The translations under genes were made by a program, and so were the position numbers. The notes beneath the pieces are model-generated. The model made no database searches. It was not told where the DNA came from and saw only the letters and a list, made by a program, of their open reading frames with translations. 13,534 bases of DNA from Spirochaetota bacterium (GTDB taxonomy: Bacteria; Spirochaetota; Spirochaetia; Treponematales; Breznakiellaceae), in assembly GCA_023398155.1 (NCBI GenBank), contig JAEWSV010000174.1:1-13534 (forward strand), written 5' to 3'. Positions 1-7,044 of this stretch are shown here, piece by piece (the stretch's first letter is position 1; the number at the start of each line of letters is the position of its first letter).

Positions 1-440
1 GTACCGGCGCGGTCTCCGCGCGGGAGCGGGAAGCGGCGGCCCGGCTCGGACGCGTCGCCGAGGACCTCGGCGTCGGGTTCCAGATCCTGGACGACGTGAA
101 GAACCTCACCGGCGGCATAAGCGGCAAGAAACGCGGCGACGACATCGTGGAGGGCAAGAAAAGCCTTCCGGTGATCCTGTACCTCAACCAACGCGCCGAG
201 CGCATGGAATTCGTGACGCGTTGCTTTTCCGCCTCGCGCGCGGGCGGGACCTCGGCGCCCGAAGTGGAGGAACTCATCGGAGAACTGCAAAAGGCGGGAA
301 CGATAGAGGAGGCCCGCCGCCGCGGCGCGGAACTCGTCGCCGGTGCCGCCGCGGCCGTGCGCGGGGCAGCCTTCCCCGGCGGGGCGGCCGACGAGCGGGC
401 GCGCGAGCTGCTCGCGGGCCTCGCGGAGCTCATAGGCTAG
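1..440 (+). CDS. Polyprenyl (isoprenoid) diphosphate synthase, C-terminal part only
   Basis: The 5' end lies outside the window; the visible frame runs from base 3 to a TAG at 438-440 (145 residues). The family condenses isopentenyl diphosphate onto an allylic diphosphate to make the prenyl chains of quinones or undecaprenyl carriers. The diagnostic stretch is near bases 78-175: GFQILDDVKNL, then K-K-R-G-D-D-I-V-E-G-K-K-S-L-P-V. This corresponds to the second aspartate-rich motif and the downstream G(x)D(x)EGK(x)SLP segment of trans-prenyltransferases. The motif reads DDxxN rather than the common DDxxD. The last 70 or so residues are Ala/Arg/Glu-rich helix. Chain length and product cannot be deduced from this half. 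The next gene starts 14 bases after the stop, so the two are probably cotranscribed. The family assignment is firm; the gene name is not. Confidence 0.88.
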   Translation, partial: TGAVSAREREAAARLGRVAEDLGVGFQILDDVKNLTGGISGKKRGDDIVEGKKSLPVILYLNQRAERMEFVTRCFSASRAGGTSAPEVEELIGELQKAGTIEEARRRGAELVAGAAAAVRGAAFPGGAADERARELLAGLAELIG

Positions 441-454
441 GCCGGGAGGCTGCG

Positions 455-1057
455 GTGAATACCCTCGTGAAAGCGGAAATTTGGACGGTCGCGCGGACGG
501 AGCAAGGCAACGCCGTGCTCGTGCGTCCGATCGGCTCGGAGATCGCCGTACCCATCTTCGTGGGGCAACTGGAAACCCAATCCATCCTCATCGGCTTCGG
601 CGACGTAGCCATGCCGCGGCCCCTTACCCATGACCTCCTCCTCGACTTGATCAGACGTTTAGGCGCGGAGCTCCTACGCATCGAGATAACCGACCTAAAG
701 GACGGAACTTTCTACGCCCGCCTCGTACTGTTGGGGGCCGAAGAGGCGGGAGGCCAAGAATTCACCGTCGACGCACGCCCGTCCGACGCGATAGCCCTCG
801 CGGTGCGGAAAAAATGCCCCGTCTATATCGCTGAAAACATCGTGGACGCCGCGGGCGTATCGGTCAACCTCATCGTGGACGCCGCGGCGGGCCGCGGAAG
901 CGAATGGGAAGAGAAGCCGGCGCCGGGGAAGCGGGATCTCGGAGGCGAACGCCGCGCCTTGGAAGCCGAGCTGGAACGCGCGGTAGCCGCGGAAGAATAC
1001 GAACGCGCGGCCGCGATCCGGGACCTCCTCGCGGCAATGGATCAGAGCGAGGAGTGA
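455..1057 (+). CDS. Bifunctional nuclease family protein (DUF151) with C-terminal UVR motif
   Basis: A 200-residue protein. The GTG start at 455 is chosen because GGGAGG at 444-449 lies 5 bases upstream; a second in-frame GTG at 467 is less well placed, and the frame upstream of 455 only shadows the prenyl synthase. Residues about 5-135 form a DUF151/bifunctional nuclease domain, with R-P-L-T-H-D (55-60) and the hallmark R-P-S-D-A-I-A-L-A-V-R (108-118). Characterised family members have RNase and DNase activity; activity here is inferred. Residues about 165-195 (ALEAELERAVAAEEYERAAA onward) form a UvrB/UvrC-type (UVR) helical hairpin, a protein-interaction motif that is often fused to this domain. 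It follows the prenyl synthase by 14 bases, consistent with an operon but not implying shared function. No truncation is seen. Confidence 0.9.
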   Translation: MNTLVKAEIWTVARTEQGNAVLVRPIGSEIAVPIFVGQLETQSILIGFGDVAMPRPLTHDLLLDLIRRLGAELLRIEITDLKDGTFYARLVLLGAEEAGGQEFTVDARPSDAIALAVRKKCPVYIAENIVDAAGVSVNLIVDAAAGRGSEWEEKPAPGKRDLGGERRALEAELERAVAAEEYERAAAIRDLLAAMDQSEE

Positions 1058-1073
1058 TCGCGTAAAATCTTAG

Positions 1074-1102
1074 TTGTCAGCGCTCAATCGCCGATATAAA
1101 AT
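1074..1102 (+). promoter_or_regulatory. Sigma-70-type promoter of the LysM/M23 peptidase gene
   Basis: A -35 box TTGTCA (1074-1079) and a -10 box TAAAAT (1097-1102) are separated by exactly 17 bases, each matching consensus at 5 of 6 positions. Transcription would begin near 1109, giving a leader of about 50 nt that contains the GGGAG ribosome-binding site at 1147-1151. This is the best promoter match in the window, and it sits in the 102-base gap after the nuclease gene. Confidence 0.7.
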
Positions 1103-1159
1103 AAACGATACCGAGCCCGTGGATGGCCGGTCCAACACGGAACTGCGGGAGTTAGGCGA

Positions 1160-2149
1160 GTGACTTCTCCGGAATCGAACAATAACGAATCTGAAAAGGC
1201 CAGGATATCCCGTAAGACGGGCGTGATACTGACGTTCGCGTTCGCGGCGTGCATCGTGGTTCCCATGACCATCGCCCGGATGCCCGATACGGCGGTCGAA
1301 GACGGCACCGCCGGAGTCGGCATGCCGGAGCTCGAGAACGCGGACGAAGGACTCCCCGGCATGGGATCCACCTCGGAAGGAATTCCGGAACCCGCCGCTT
1401 TCTCCGCTTCGGAACCGCTCTACTACGCGTCGTACCGGATAGAAAAGGGGGACACGATCGGAGAGATCGCGGTGCGTTTCGGACTCGCGCAGGATACCAT
1501 CCTCACCTTCAACGGTATCAAGAACTCGCGCCTGCTGCAGATCGGTAAATACCTCAAGATCCCGAACCAGGACGGGATCATGTATTCCGCCAGGGGTTCC
1601 GAAACCGTGGACTCCATCGCCGAACGATACGAAATCGAGCCGTCGGCGATCAAGATCGCGAACGGACTCGCCGCGGCTTCCGGAAGCCAAACCATATCCG
1701 CCGGCACGACCCTCTTCTTACCGCAGGCGCGCCTATCGCGGGTGGATCTCCAGGAAATCAACGGAGACCTCTTCATCTGGCCGGTCAGAGGCTACGTATC
1801 GTCTCCGTACGGGTATCGGACCAGCCCCTTCACCGGCGTCCGCCAATTCCATTCGGGCTTGGACATCGCCGCGCCCCAGGGAACGCCCATCAGGGCGGGG
1901 ATGGCGGGGCGGGTATCGGTCACCGGTTACGACGTCAACTCGGGCAATTACGTAGTCATTTCCCACCATTCAGGGTATCGAACGATGTACGGACATATGG
2001 ACGTCATCAGGGTATCGCCCGGCGAATACGTGAAGACCGGTCAGCGGATCGGCGACGTCGGAAGCACGGGGCTCAGCACCGGCAGCCACGTGCACTTCTC
2101 CGTTTTCAAGAACGGCCATACCGTCAATCCGCGAACCCTGATCAATTAG
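1160..2149 (+). CDS. Membrane-anchored LysM / M23 metallopeptidase (cell-wall hydrolase)
   Basis: A 329-residue protein. The GTG start at 1160 follows GGGAG (1147-1151) at 8 bases. The N-terminus is polar, with one transmembrane segment at about 21-39 and no lipobox, so it is likely a signal anchor with the rest in the periplasm. A low-complexity linker (40-85) leads to two LysM modules: about 91-135 (YRIEKGDTIGEIAVRFGL) and about 141-188, the second more divergent. The M23 (LytM/DD-endopeptidase) domain spans about 205-329. Its zinc ligands are visible: H231 and D235 in HSGLD, and H310/H312 in SHVHF, with H279 in the YGHM motif. The family cleaves peptidoglycan cross-bridges; since all ligands are present it is probably active. 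It has its own promoter and converges on the next gene with only 13 bases between stops. No clear terminator hairpin is visible there. Confidence 0.93.
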   Translation: MTSPESNNNESEKARISRKTGVILTFAFAACIVVPMTIARMPDTAVEDGTAGVGMPELENADEGLPGMGSTSEGIPEPAAFSASEPLYYASYRIEKGDTIGEIAVRFGLAQDTILTFNGIKNSRLLQIGKYLKIPNQDGIMYSARGSETVDSIAERYEIEPSAIKIANGLAAASGSQTISAGTTLFLPQARLSRVDLQEINGDLFIWPVRGYVSSPYGYRTSPFTGVRQFHSGLDIAAPQGTPIRAGMAGRVSVTGYDVNSGNYVVISHHSGYRTMYGHMDVIRVSPGEYVKTGQRIGDVGSTGLSTGSHVHFSVFKNGHTVNPRTLIN

Positions 2150-2162
2150 CCCTTCGCGGATC

Positions 2163-5042
2163 CTAAAGGCGCTGGCGGGCGATCACCGAGTCTACCAGTT
2201 GGCGTAATTCGGGATCGAACCGCTCGGCATCGGGGAACGATTCCCCCGCGTTCGAGGAGACGTAGGGAACGCCGTCGCGGACCTCTATGGCGTCGTCTTC
2301 TTCGGCCAGCAGTTCGGCGGGCAGCTCCTCCGCGGCGTCGGCGATGAGTTCCAAAGGCTCGATGTAAACGGCAGGGGACGAGAAGAGCCTATAGGGCTGG
2401 GCGATCGGCTCCATGGGTTCGAGCGGCGCGGCATCGTCCACCACGCCGTCTTCGGTCAGGACTCCATCGATACCGTCTTCGTCGTCCCATCCGAGCACGT
2501 CCCCCGATTCGAGCTCGCTCAGCAATTCGGTGAAGGGGGAGACCACTTCCATCGCGGGCAAATCGCCTGCGTCCTCGGCCTCGGGAATGGGGGCGAAATC
2601 GATGTCGCGCGCTATGCGATCGAGTTCTGCCGCCGACGTCGGCCCCGAGCCGAATTCATCAAGCGACACCTCGGTCTCTTCGGCGACCTCATCCAACTCC
2701 TCGACATCCGCAGCCTCTTCCAGCTCGTCGAAGAAATCGGCCGCCTCGAGCTCCTCCATCGCCTCGGCGACTTCTTCGAGCTCCACCGCCTCGGCGACTT
2801 CTTCGAGCTCCCCCGCCTCGGCGGGCTCGGCCTCTTCGAGTTCCTCGACCTCGTCGATCTCTCCGGCTTCGGCAACCGCTTCCGCTTCGGCGAGTTCTTC
2901 GAGTTCTTCGAACTCCTCGAGTTCTTCGTCCTCGGCGAGCTCGGCCTCTTCGAGTTCCTCGACTTCTTCGAACTCCTCGACTTCGGCGACTTCGACCGCT
3001 TCGACGGGCTCGGCGATCTCTTCAAGTTCTGCGCCTTCAGCGACTGCGACGGGCTCGGCCTCAGCGAGTTCTTCTTCTTCTTCTTCGGAGACCTCTTCGA
3101 GGGCATCCACTTCTTCGGGCTCTATGCCTTCGGCGACTTCTTCGAGATCCTCGACCTCGCCGAGCTCTACACGTTCGGCGAGTTCTTCGAGTTCTTCGAA
3201 CTCCTCGAGTTCTTCGTCCTCGGCGAGCTCGGCCTCCTCGAGTTCCTCGACTTCGGCGGCCGCTTCGGTTTCGCCGAACTCTGCGCCTTCAGCGACTTCT
3301 ACGGCCGATCCCGCTTCGGGTAGCTCCTCGACTTCTTCGAGCTCCTCGACTCCGACCGCTTCGGCGACCGACTCCGGCTCCTCAGCCTCGGCGCTCTCGG
3401 CGAGCTCTTGCAGCTCCTCCGCTTCAACAGGTTCGGCCTCTTCGAGTTCCTCGACTTCTTCGAACTCCTCGACTTCGGCGACTTCGACCGCTTCGACGGG
3501 CTCGGCGATTTCTTCGAGCTCCTCGACTTCAGACGCTTCGGCGATTTCTTCCAGTTCCTCGACGTCGCCGAGTGCCTCGGCCTCAGCAGGCTCGACCTCT
3601 TCGAGTTCCTCGACTTCGACCGCTTCAGAGACTTCAACGGCCTCGGCTAGCTCTTCCGGCTCCTCAGCAGCGGCGGGAACGCCGACCGGGGCAGCCGGCT
3701 TGGCGGCCGGAGCCGGAGCTGCGGCCTTGGGGACCGCGGTTTTCTTGGATTTCAGCGCGGGCGCAGCGGGCACGGCGGGGGCGAGGGCCATGACCCGGCC
3801 GAGAATGTCTTGGAGTTTGCCTTCGTCGAGCTGGGCGGTAATCGGAGCCATCTTGCCGCCGATGGCGGAAAGGAGCTCGTCCCAGGATTTGTCGATGAGC
3901 TCGTCCACGTCGGAAGCGAGGCGCTTGGGTACCGCCCCGCGGAGGTCGCGCTTGAGTTCGGCGCGGACTTCCTCGCGGCGCTGCTCCAACTCGCGCTTCC
4001 AACGATTCCAATCCAGGTCGCCCTTCCGGTCGTAGTACTCCTCCATGAGCGCGATCTGGAACCGCTTGATGCGGTCGCGGATCACCGTCAACGAATCTTG
4101 GCGGAGATTGAAGAGCAGGAATACGACGAGGAAGACGGTCAGGAAGAAGGAGCCGAGGAGGATGCCCTTCATCGCGGACGGAAAGGCGAAGACGGATTCG
4201 TTCACGAGGCGGCCCGCGATGAAGCCGTCGCGGGTCTTGGCGGAGATGAGGGCGAAGGACGTTCCGGAGTCTCCGGAGGCCAGGGGCGTGGGACCGAAGG
4301 TGCCGTCGGACCATACCGCGGCGACCGCGGACACGAGATCCGCGCGGCCGAGGCGCGGGAGTCCCGAAACTACGCCCGCGGGAGCGGAGACGAGCGAGAG
4401 ATCCTCGCCGACGCGGAGGCGGCCTTCAGCGGTAAGGCGCTCGGCCAGGCCGCGGACGGAGACGGCGAAGACGGCCGTTCCTTTATACACATCGAAAGAA
4501 TCGAGAAAGGGAAAGGCGAAAAGGAACCGCTCGCCCGCCGGATCCACGACGAGGCGCGGGGCGCCGCCCTCGGCCACGGCGATTTCTTCCACAGGAAGTT
4601 CGCCGGCCGCCTCGCCGTAGTTGCGGTAGGCGACGGAAAGCTTGTCTCTCTTGAGCTCATCCCCCCGCGAGGTGGAAAAGTGGATCCGCTTTCCTGCCGC
4701 ATCCACGAAGCGAACCGATTGGAGTCCGCTCGTCTCCTCCGTCAGGAGGCCGAAACGCTTGGACCGCTCGAAGACGTCCTCCGCGCTCTGGTTCGGCAAG
4801 AAGCTCCGCTTGATTTCCCCCACGGCGAGCTCGGCCGCGAATCGATTCCTCAGTTCGGTGAAGTAGGCGCCGGTGACCTCGGCGTCGGCGGCGAGTTCCC
4901 GCTCGAGGCCCTTGGCGACGGTCGGATTGTAGAAACGTGCTTCCACGAGCTGGAAGAGCCCGGTGAAAGCGAGCGCGGCGAAACCCGCGAAGAGGACGAC
5001 AGCGATAAGCAGACTGACGGTAACCTTGTGGGAGACCGTCAA
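2163..5042 (-). CDS. Two-TM protein with periplasmic sensor-like domain and giant acidic repeat region
   Basis: A 959-residue protein that I do not recognise by name. The TTG start at 5042 is supported by GGAG (plus-strand complement 5051-5054) at 8 bases. Layout: TM1 at about 9-30; a likely extracytoplasmic domain at about 35-290 (mixed alpha/beta, Cache-like in size and position, inferred); TM2 at about 293-313; a basic, helical, probably coiled-coil cytoplasmic segment at about 320-420 with a RELEQRREEVRAELKR stretch; an Ala/Pro/Lys linker at 420-458; an acidic repeat region at 459-795 built from E-V-E-E-L-E-E-type units; and a nonrepetitive acidic C-terminal tail at 796-959. There is no HAMP, kinase or methyl-accepting domain and no cysteine-based motif. 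It could be a scaffold or an envelope or cytoskeleton-linked protein; function is unknown. The frame stays open throughout the repeats, so the gene appears functional. Confidence 0.85.
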   Translation of the reverse strand: MTVSHKVTVSLLIAVVLFAGFAALAFTGLFQLVEARFYNPTVAKGLERELAADAEVTGAYFTELRNRFAAELAVGEIKRSFLPNQSAEDVFERSKRFGLLTEETSGLQSVRFVDAAGKRIHFSTSRGDELKRDKLSVAYRNYGEAAGELPVEEIAVAEGGAPRLVVDPAGERFLFAFPFLDSFDVYKGTAVFAVSVRGLAERLTAEGRLRVGEDLSLVSAPAGVVSGLPRLGRADLVSAVAAVWSDGTFGPTPLASGDSGTSFALISAKTRDGFIAGRLVNESVFAFPSAMKGILLGSFFLTVFLVVFLLFNLRQDSLTVIRDRIKRFQIALMEEYYDRKGDLDWNRWKRELEQRREEVRAELKRDLRGAVPKRLASDVDELIDKSWDELLSAIGGKMAPITAQLDEGKLQDILGRVMALAPAVPAAPALKSKKTAVPKAAAPAPAAKPAAPVGVPAAAEEPEELAEAVEVSEAVEVEELEEVEPAEAEALGDVEELEEIAEASEVEELEEIAEPVEAVEVAEVEEFEEVEELEEAEPVEAEELQELAESAEAEEPESVAEAVGVEELEEVEELPEAGSAVEVAEGAEFGETEAAAEVEELEEAELAEDEELEEFEELEELAERVELGEVEDLEEVAEGIEPEEVDALEEVSEEEEEELAEAEPVAVAEGAELEEIAEPVEAVEVAEVEEFEEVEELEEAELAEDEELEEFEELEELAEAEAVAEAGEIDEVEELEEAEPAEAGELEEVAEAVELEEVAEAMEELEAADFFDELEEAADVEELDEVAEETEVSLDEFGSGPTSAAELDRIARDIDFAPIPEAEDAGDLPAMEVVSPFTELLSELESGDVLGWDDEDGIDGVLTEDGVVDDAAPLEPMEPIAQPYRLFSSPAVYIEPLELIADAAEELPAELLAEEDDAIEVRDGVPYVSSNAGESFPDAERFDPELRQLVDSVIARQRL
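2886..2966. repeat. 81-bp near-exact direct repeat, copy 1
   Basis: Matches 3174-3254 with one substitution (T2949 versus C3237); the first 63 bases are exact. The offset is 288 bases, or 96 codons, again in frame. It partly overlaps the 77-bp repeat, showing a mosaic of duplications of different period. Confidence 0.85.
2941..3017. repeat. 77-bp exact direct repeat, copy 1
   Basis: These 77 bases are identical by eye to 3433-3509. The offset is 492 bases, or 164 codons, so recombination between copies would keep the reading frame. The match ends at a C/T difference at 3018 versus 3510 and at a C/T difference just upstream. It lies inside the acidic repeat tract. Confidence 0.9.
3174..3254. 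repeat. 81-bp near-exact direct repeat, copy 2
   Basis: Partner of 2886-2966. It encodes the E-L-A-E-D-E-E-L-E-E-F-E-E-L-E-E-L-A-E block around residues 597-623, whose twin lies around residues 693-719 of the same protein. Confidence 0.85.
3433..3509. repeat. 77-bp exact direct repeat, copy 2
   Basis: Partner of the copy at 2941-3017, in the same orientation and reading frame. In the protein it corresponds to the segment around residues 512-537 (E-P-V-E-A-V-E-V-A-E and following), repeated at about residues 676-701. Confidence 0.9.
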
Positions 5043-5095
5043 GAGATGTACTCCGGCATAGTTTTACGTTTCATTATCGGAATGAACGTCCTCCC

Positions 5096-5101
5096 AGTAT
5101 A
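5096..5101 (-). promoter_or_regulatory. Candidate -10 element for the acidic-repeat membrane protein gene
   Basis: On the minus strand this reads TATACT (5 of 6 consensus positions). It would place the transcript start near 5089 and give a leader of about 47 nt before the TTG start at 5042. No convincing -35 box lies 16-18 bases upstream. A second candidate, GATAAT, lies at 5073-5078, so the exact promoter is uncertain. Confidence 0.35.
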
Positions 5102-5180
5102 GACGGAAACGGGATGGCCTCGCCAGAGAGGATAGCGCCGCCGGGCGGTGAGCTCGAACTTTTTTACTCGAACCGTCGCC

Positions 5181-5210
5181 TTGACCATGAGCCGATCGCG
5201 CACGCATAGT
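5181..5210 (+). promoter_or_regulatory. Candidate hflX promoter placed for a nearly leaderless mRNA
   Basis: TTGACC (5181-5186, 5 of 6) and CATAGT (5205-5210, 4 of 6) are spaced by 18 bases. The -10 box ends only 8 bases before the hflX ATG at 5219, so transcription would start within a few bases of the start codon. No Shine-Dalgarno sequence is present in the interval. Confidence 0.45.
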
Positions 5211-5218
5211 AGCGATAC

Positions 5219-6505
5219 ATGAACGAACTGAAAGAAACCGAGGCGGCGCCCACCCGGGCCCTGCTTATAAGCGTACGGGAAGGCCAAATCGACGAGGAGG
5301 AGGCCGCATCGCTCTCCAAGGAACTCGCAGGTCTGGCCAAGACTCTGGGCGTGGACATCGTGGGTCAGGAGACGGTCCGCGTCCGAGACAAGCAGCCGAA
5401 ATTCGGCATGGGCACGGGCAAGGCCGACGATATCGCCGGCCAAGCCAAGGCCCTGGAAGTGGACTGCATCATCTTCGACCAGGATATCTCCCCGTCCCAA
5501 CAGCGGAACTGGGAAGAGTTGGCCGGCGTATCGGTCCTGGACCGTCAGGAGGTCATCATCCAGATCTTCGCCTCCCGGGCCAAGACGAAGGAAGCGGCTC
5601 TCCAGGTGGAGCTCGCCCAGCTCAAGCACTCGCTGCCGCGCCTGGCCCACAAGTACATAGACCTTTCCCGCCAACGGGGAGGCCGGTACGGCACCAAGGG
5701 TTCGGGCGAAACGCAGCTGGAGATTGATCGGCGCAATGTCCAGAAACGCATCCACCAGCTCGGCGGCGAGCTGGAAGAGGTGCGCAAGAACCGCGCCACG
5801 CAACGTAAGCGCCGGGAGCGCGTGCCCATTCCCTCCTGCGCGCTCGTCGGCTATACGAACGCCGGAAAATCCTCCCTGCTCAACGCGATGACCCGGGCCG
5901 AAGCCTTCGTGGAGGACAAGCTCTTCGCGACCCTCGATCCGACGACCCGTCGCTTGGAACTCGGCAAAGGGCGGCCCGTCCTGCTCACCGACACGGTCGG
6001 CTTCATCCGCCGCCTTCCCCACGACCTCGTGGACGCCTTCCACGCGACGCTGGAGGAGGCAGCCCTCGCCGACCTCGTCATCCAGGTGCTCGACGCGTCC
6101 GATCCCGACGTGGACCGCCACTTCGATACCACCATGACCGTACTCAAGGAACTCGGCGCGGAAAACACGCCGATGCTCGTGGCGCTCAACAAGGCGGACC
6201 TCCTGGCCGCCGGCGCGGAAGACGGCGCGGCCAGGCTCGCGGAACTGGAGAAGCGGTACGCCGAAAGCGTAACCATCTCCGCCGCCACGGGGGCCGGCCT
6301 GGACGAGCTCGCCCGCCGCGTCGACCTCCTCCTTTCGGGGGGCGTCCGCCGTTTCCGGTTCCCGCCGAACCGCCACGACCTTGCCGCCCTCCTCCACCGC
6401 TCGGGCTCGGTCACCGCGGAGAACTACGCGGACGACTACATCGAGATGGAGGCCCGCGTCGGCGAACGCGCCTTGGGGACGCTAAAAGAATACCTCGTGG
6501 AATAA
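5219..6505 (+). CDS. hflX: Ribosome-associated GTPase HflX
   Basis: A 428-residue protein of normal family length. HflX binds the 50S subunit and, in studied bacteria, splits stalled or stress-arrested ribosomes. The N-terminal HflX domain covers about 12-200 and includes the conserved G-G-R-Y-G-T-K-G-S-G-E-T-Q-L-E segment at 154-168, preceded by K-F-G-M-G-T-G-K (61-68). The G domain has the P-loop GYTNAGKS (211-218), a switch I threonine in ATLDPTTR (237-244), DTVGF (258-262), NKAD (324-327) and S-A-A (354-356). The short C-terminal domain ends with LKEYLVE. The ATG at 5219 is the first possible start, because an in-frame TAG lies at 5210-5212. No ribosome-binding site is visible and a promoter-like pair sits immediately upstream. 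All catalytic motifs look intact. Confidence 0.97.
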   Translation: MNELKETEAAPTRALLISVREGQIDEEEAASLSKELAGLAKTLGVDIVGQETVRVRDKQPKFGMGTGKADDIAGQAKALEVDCIIFDQDISPSQQRNWEELAGVSVLDRQEVIIQIFASRAKTKEAALQVELAQLKHSLPRLAHKYIDLSRQRGGRYGTKGSGETQLEIDRRNVQKRIHQLGGELEEVRKNRATQRKRRERVPIPSCALVGYTNAGKSSLLNAMTRAEAFVEDKLFATLDPTTRRLELGKGRPVLLTDTVGFIRRLPHDLVDAFHATLEEAALADLVIQVLDASDPDVDRHFDTTMTVLKELGAENTPMLVALNKADLLAAGAEDGAARLAELEKRYAESVTISAATGAGLDELARRVDLLLSGGVRRFRFPPNRHDLAALLHRSGSVTAENYADDYIEMEARVGERALGTLKEYLVE

Positions 6506-6589
6506 GGTTCCGCTCCGGCGGCCGCACCGCACCGACGGACGTACCGCTCCTCGGCCGCACGTCGCGACCGGGACCGCGGCGAGGCGTCC

Positions 6590-6979
6590 CGCATCAGCGT
6601 CGCGCTGAGGCCCCCGGGGATATGGTTTCACGAAACGTATGGGATGATCGACCGGAGGAGGAGAGAGGTTCCGTCGTTCGAGTGGGATCCCTACTGGGAA
6701 TACGGCGCGTTCATCGACGCGGAAGATCTCTTGGAAGTCTCGATGGAGGCGGCCGTGACCCGCCAAGACCGGATAAGCGCGACGTACTTGGTCGCGGCCG
6801 CCGACATCACCACGTCGGGCAGGTCCAGCCTCGAACTAGCTTCGATAATCCATCCTGAGGTCGCCTGGAAGCGGCGGGACGCGTACGAGGCCGAACCCTT
6901 CAAGTCCCTCCTCGATTGCCGACGGGCGATGGATGAATTCGCCTGGATGCCGCGCCGGACCTGGGCGGAGCGAATCTAA
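6590..6979 (+). pseudogene. C-terminal remnant of an NAD-dependent epimerase/dehydratase (extended SDR)
   Basis: The open frame from an ATG at 6644 to a TAA at 6977-6979 would give 111 residues. The protein resembles the C-terminal half of extended short-chain dehydrogenases: a Y-G-A-F-I-D-A-E-D-L-L-E segment (the family's Y-V-D-x-x-D-V-A), then YLVAAADITTSGRSSLEL, then an ending LLDCRRAMDEFAWMPRRTW like the usual L-G-W-x-P-x-x-x-W tail. The resemblance continues in frame upstream of the only ATG (R-I-S-V-A-L-R-P-P-G-I-W at 6590-6625, typical of the LRP segment after the catalytic region). The roughly 170-residue NAD-binding Rossmann half with GxxGxxG and YxxxK is absent. I therefore call it a 5'-truncated relic. 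Assignment is from remembered family patterns. The frame happens to be the same as that of hflX. Confidence 0.7.
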
Positions 6980-7044
6980 GACGCCGATCGTACTGGGTTA
7001 CACTATCCGAGAGCGATTCGAGAAGTAGCGCGGGAGTCCATTCG

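Larger units (their letters stand above)
2658..3668 (-). repeat. Acidic Glu/Ala/Val-rich internal repeat tract
   Basis: This tract encodes residues about 459-795 of the large membrane protein. Variants of E-V-E-E-L-E-E-A-E and A-E-A-V-E-V-A-E recur throughout, and the coding strand is dominated by GAG/GAA, GCC/GCG and GTC codons. On the plus strand this appears as endless TCGAGTTC/TCGACTTC words, which also create a long serine-rich antisense open frame. The predicted protein region is extremely acidic and probably alpha-helical or extended. The repeats are imperfect and hierarchical, as expected from slippage plus unequal recombination. Confidence 0.9.

Noticed and set aside
221..454. N-terminal extension of the bifunctional nuclease
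   Set aside because: It is Arg/Gly-rich shadow sequence over the prenyl synthase. The GTG at 455 has a good ribosome-binding site and starts the family homology.
2413..4035. 540-residue serine-rich open frame antisense to the acidic protein
   Set aside because: It is the mirror of GAG/GAA-rich codons (CTC/TTC read as TCG/TCT/TCC in another frame), is almost pure serine, and has no domain. The minus-strand frame has a proper start, TMs and unique ends.
3810..5102. Long plus-strand open frame over the N-terminal half of the acidic protein
   Set aside because: It is antisense to a protein with two TMs and a plausible ribosome-binding site. The product is Gly/Glu/Arg-rich with no recognisable domain, as expected of GC-rich shadow frames.
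5039..6397. 452-residue minus-strand open frame over hflX
   Set aside because: HflX on the plus strand has all GTPase motifs. The antisense product is compositionally biased and resembles nothing.
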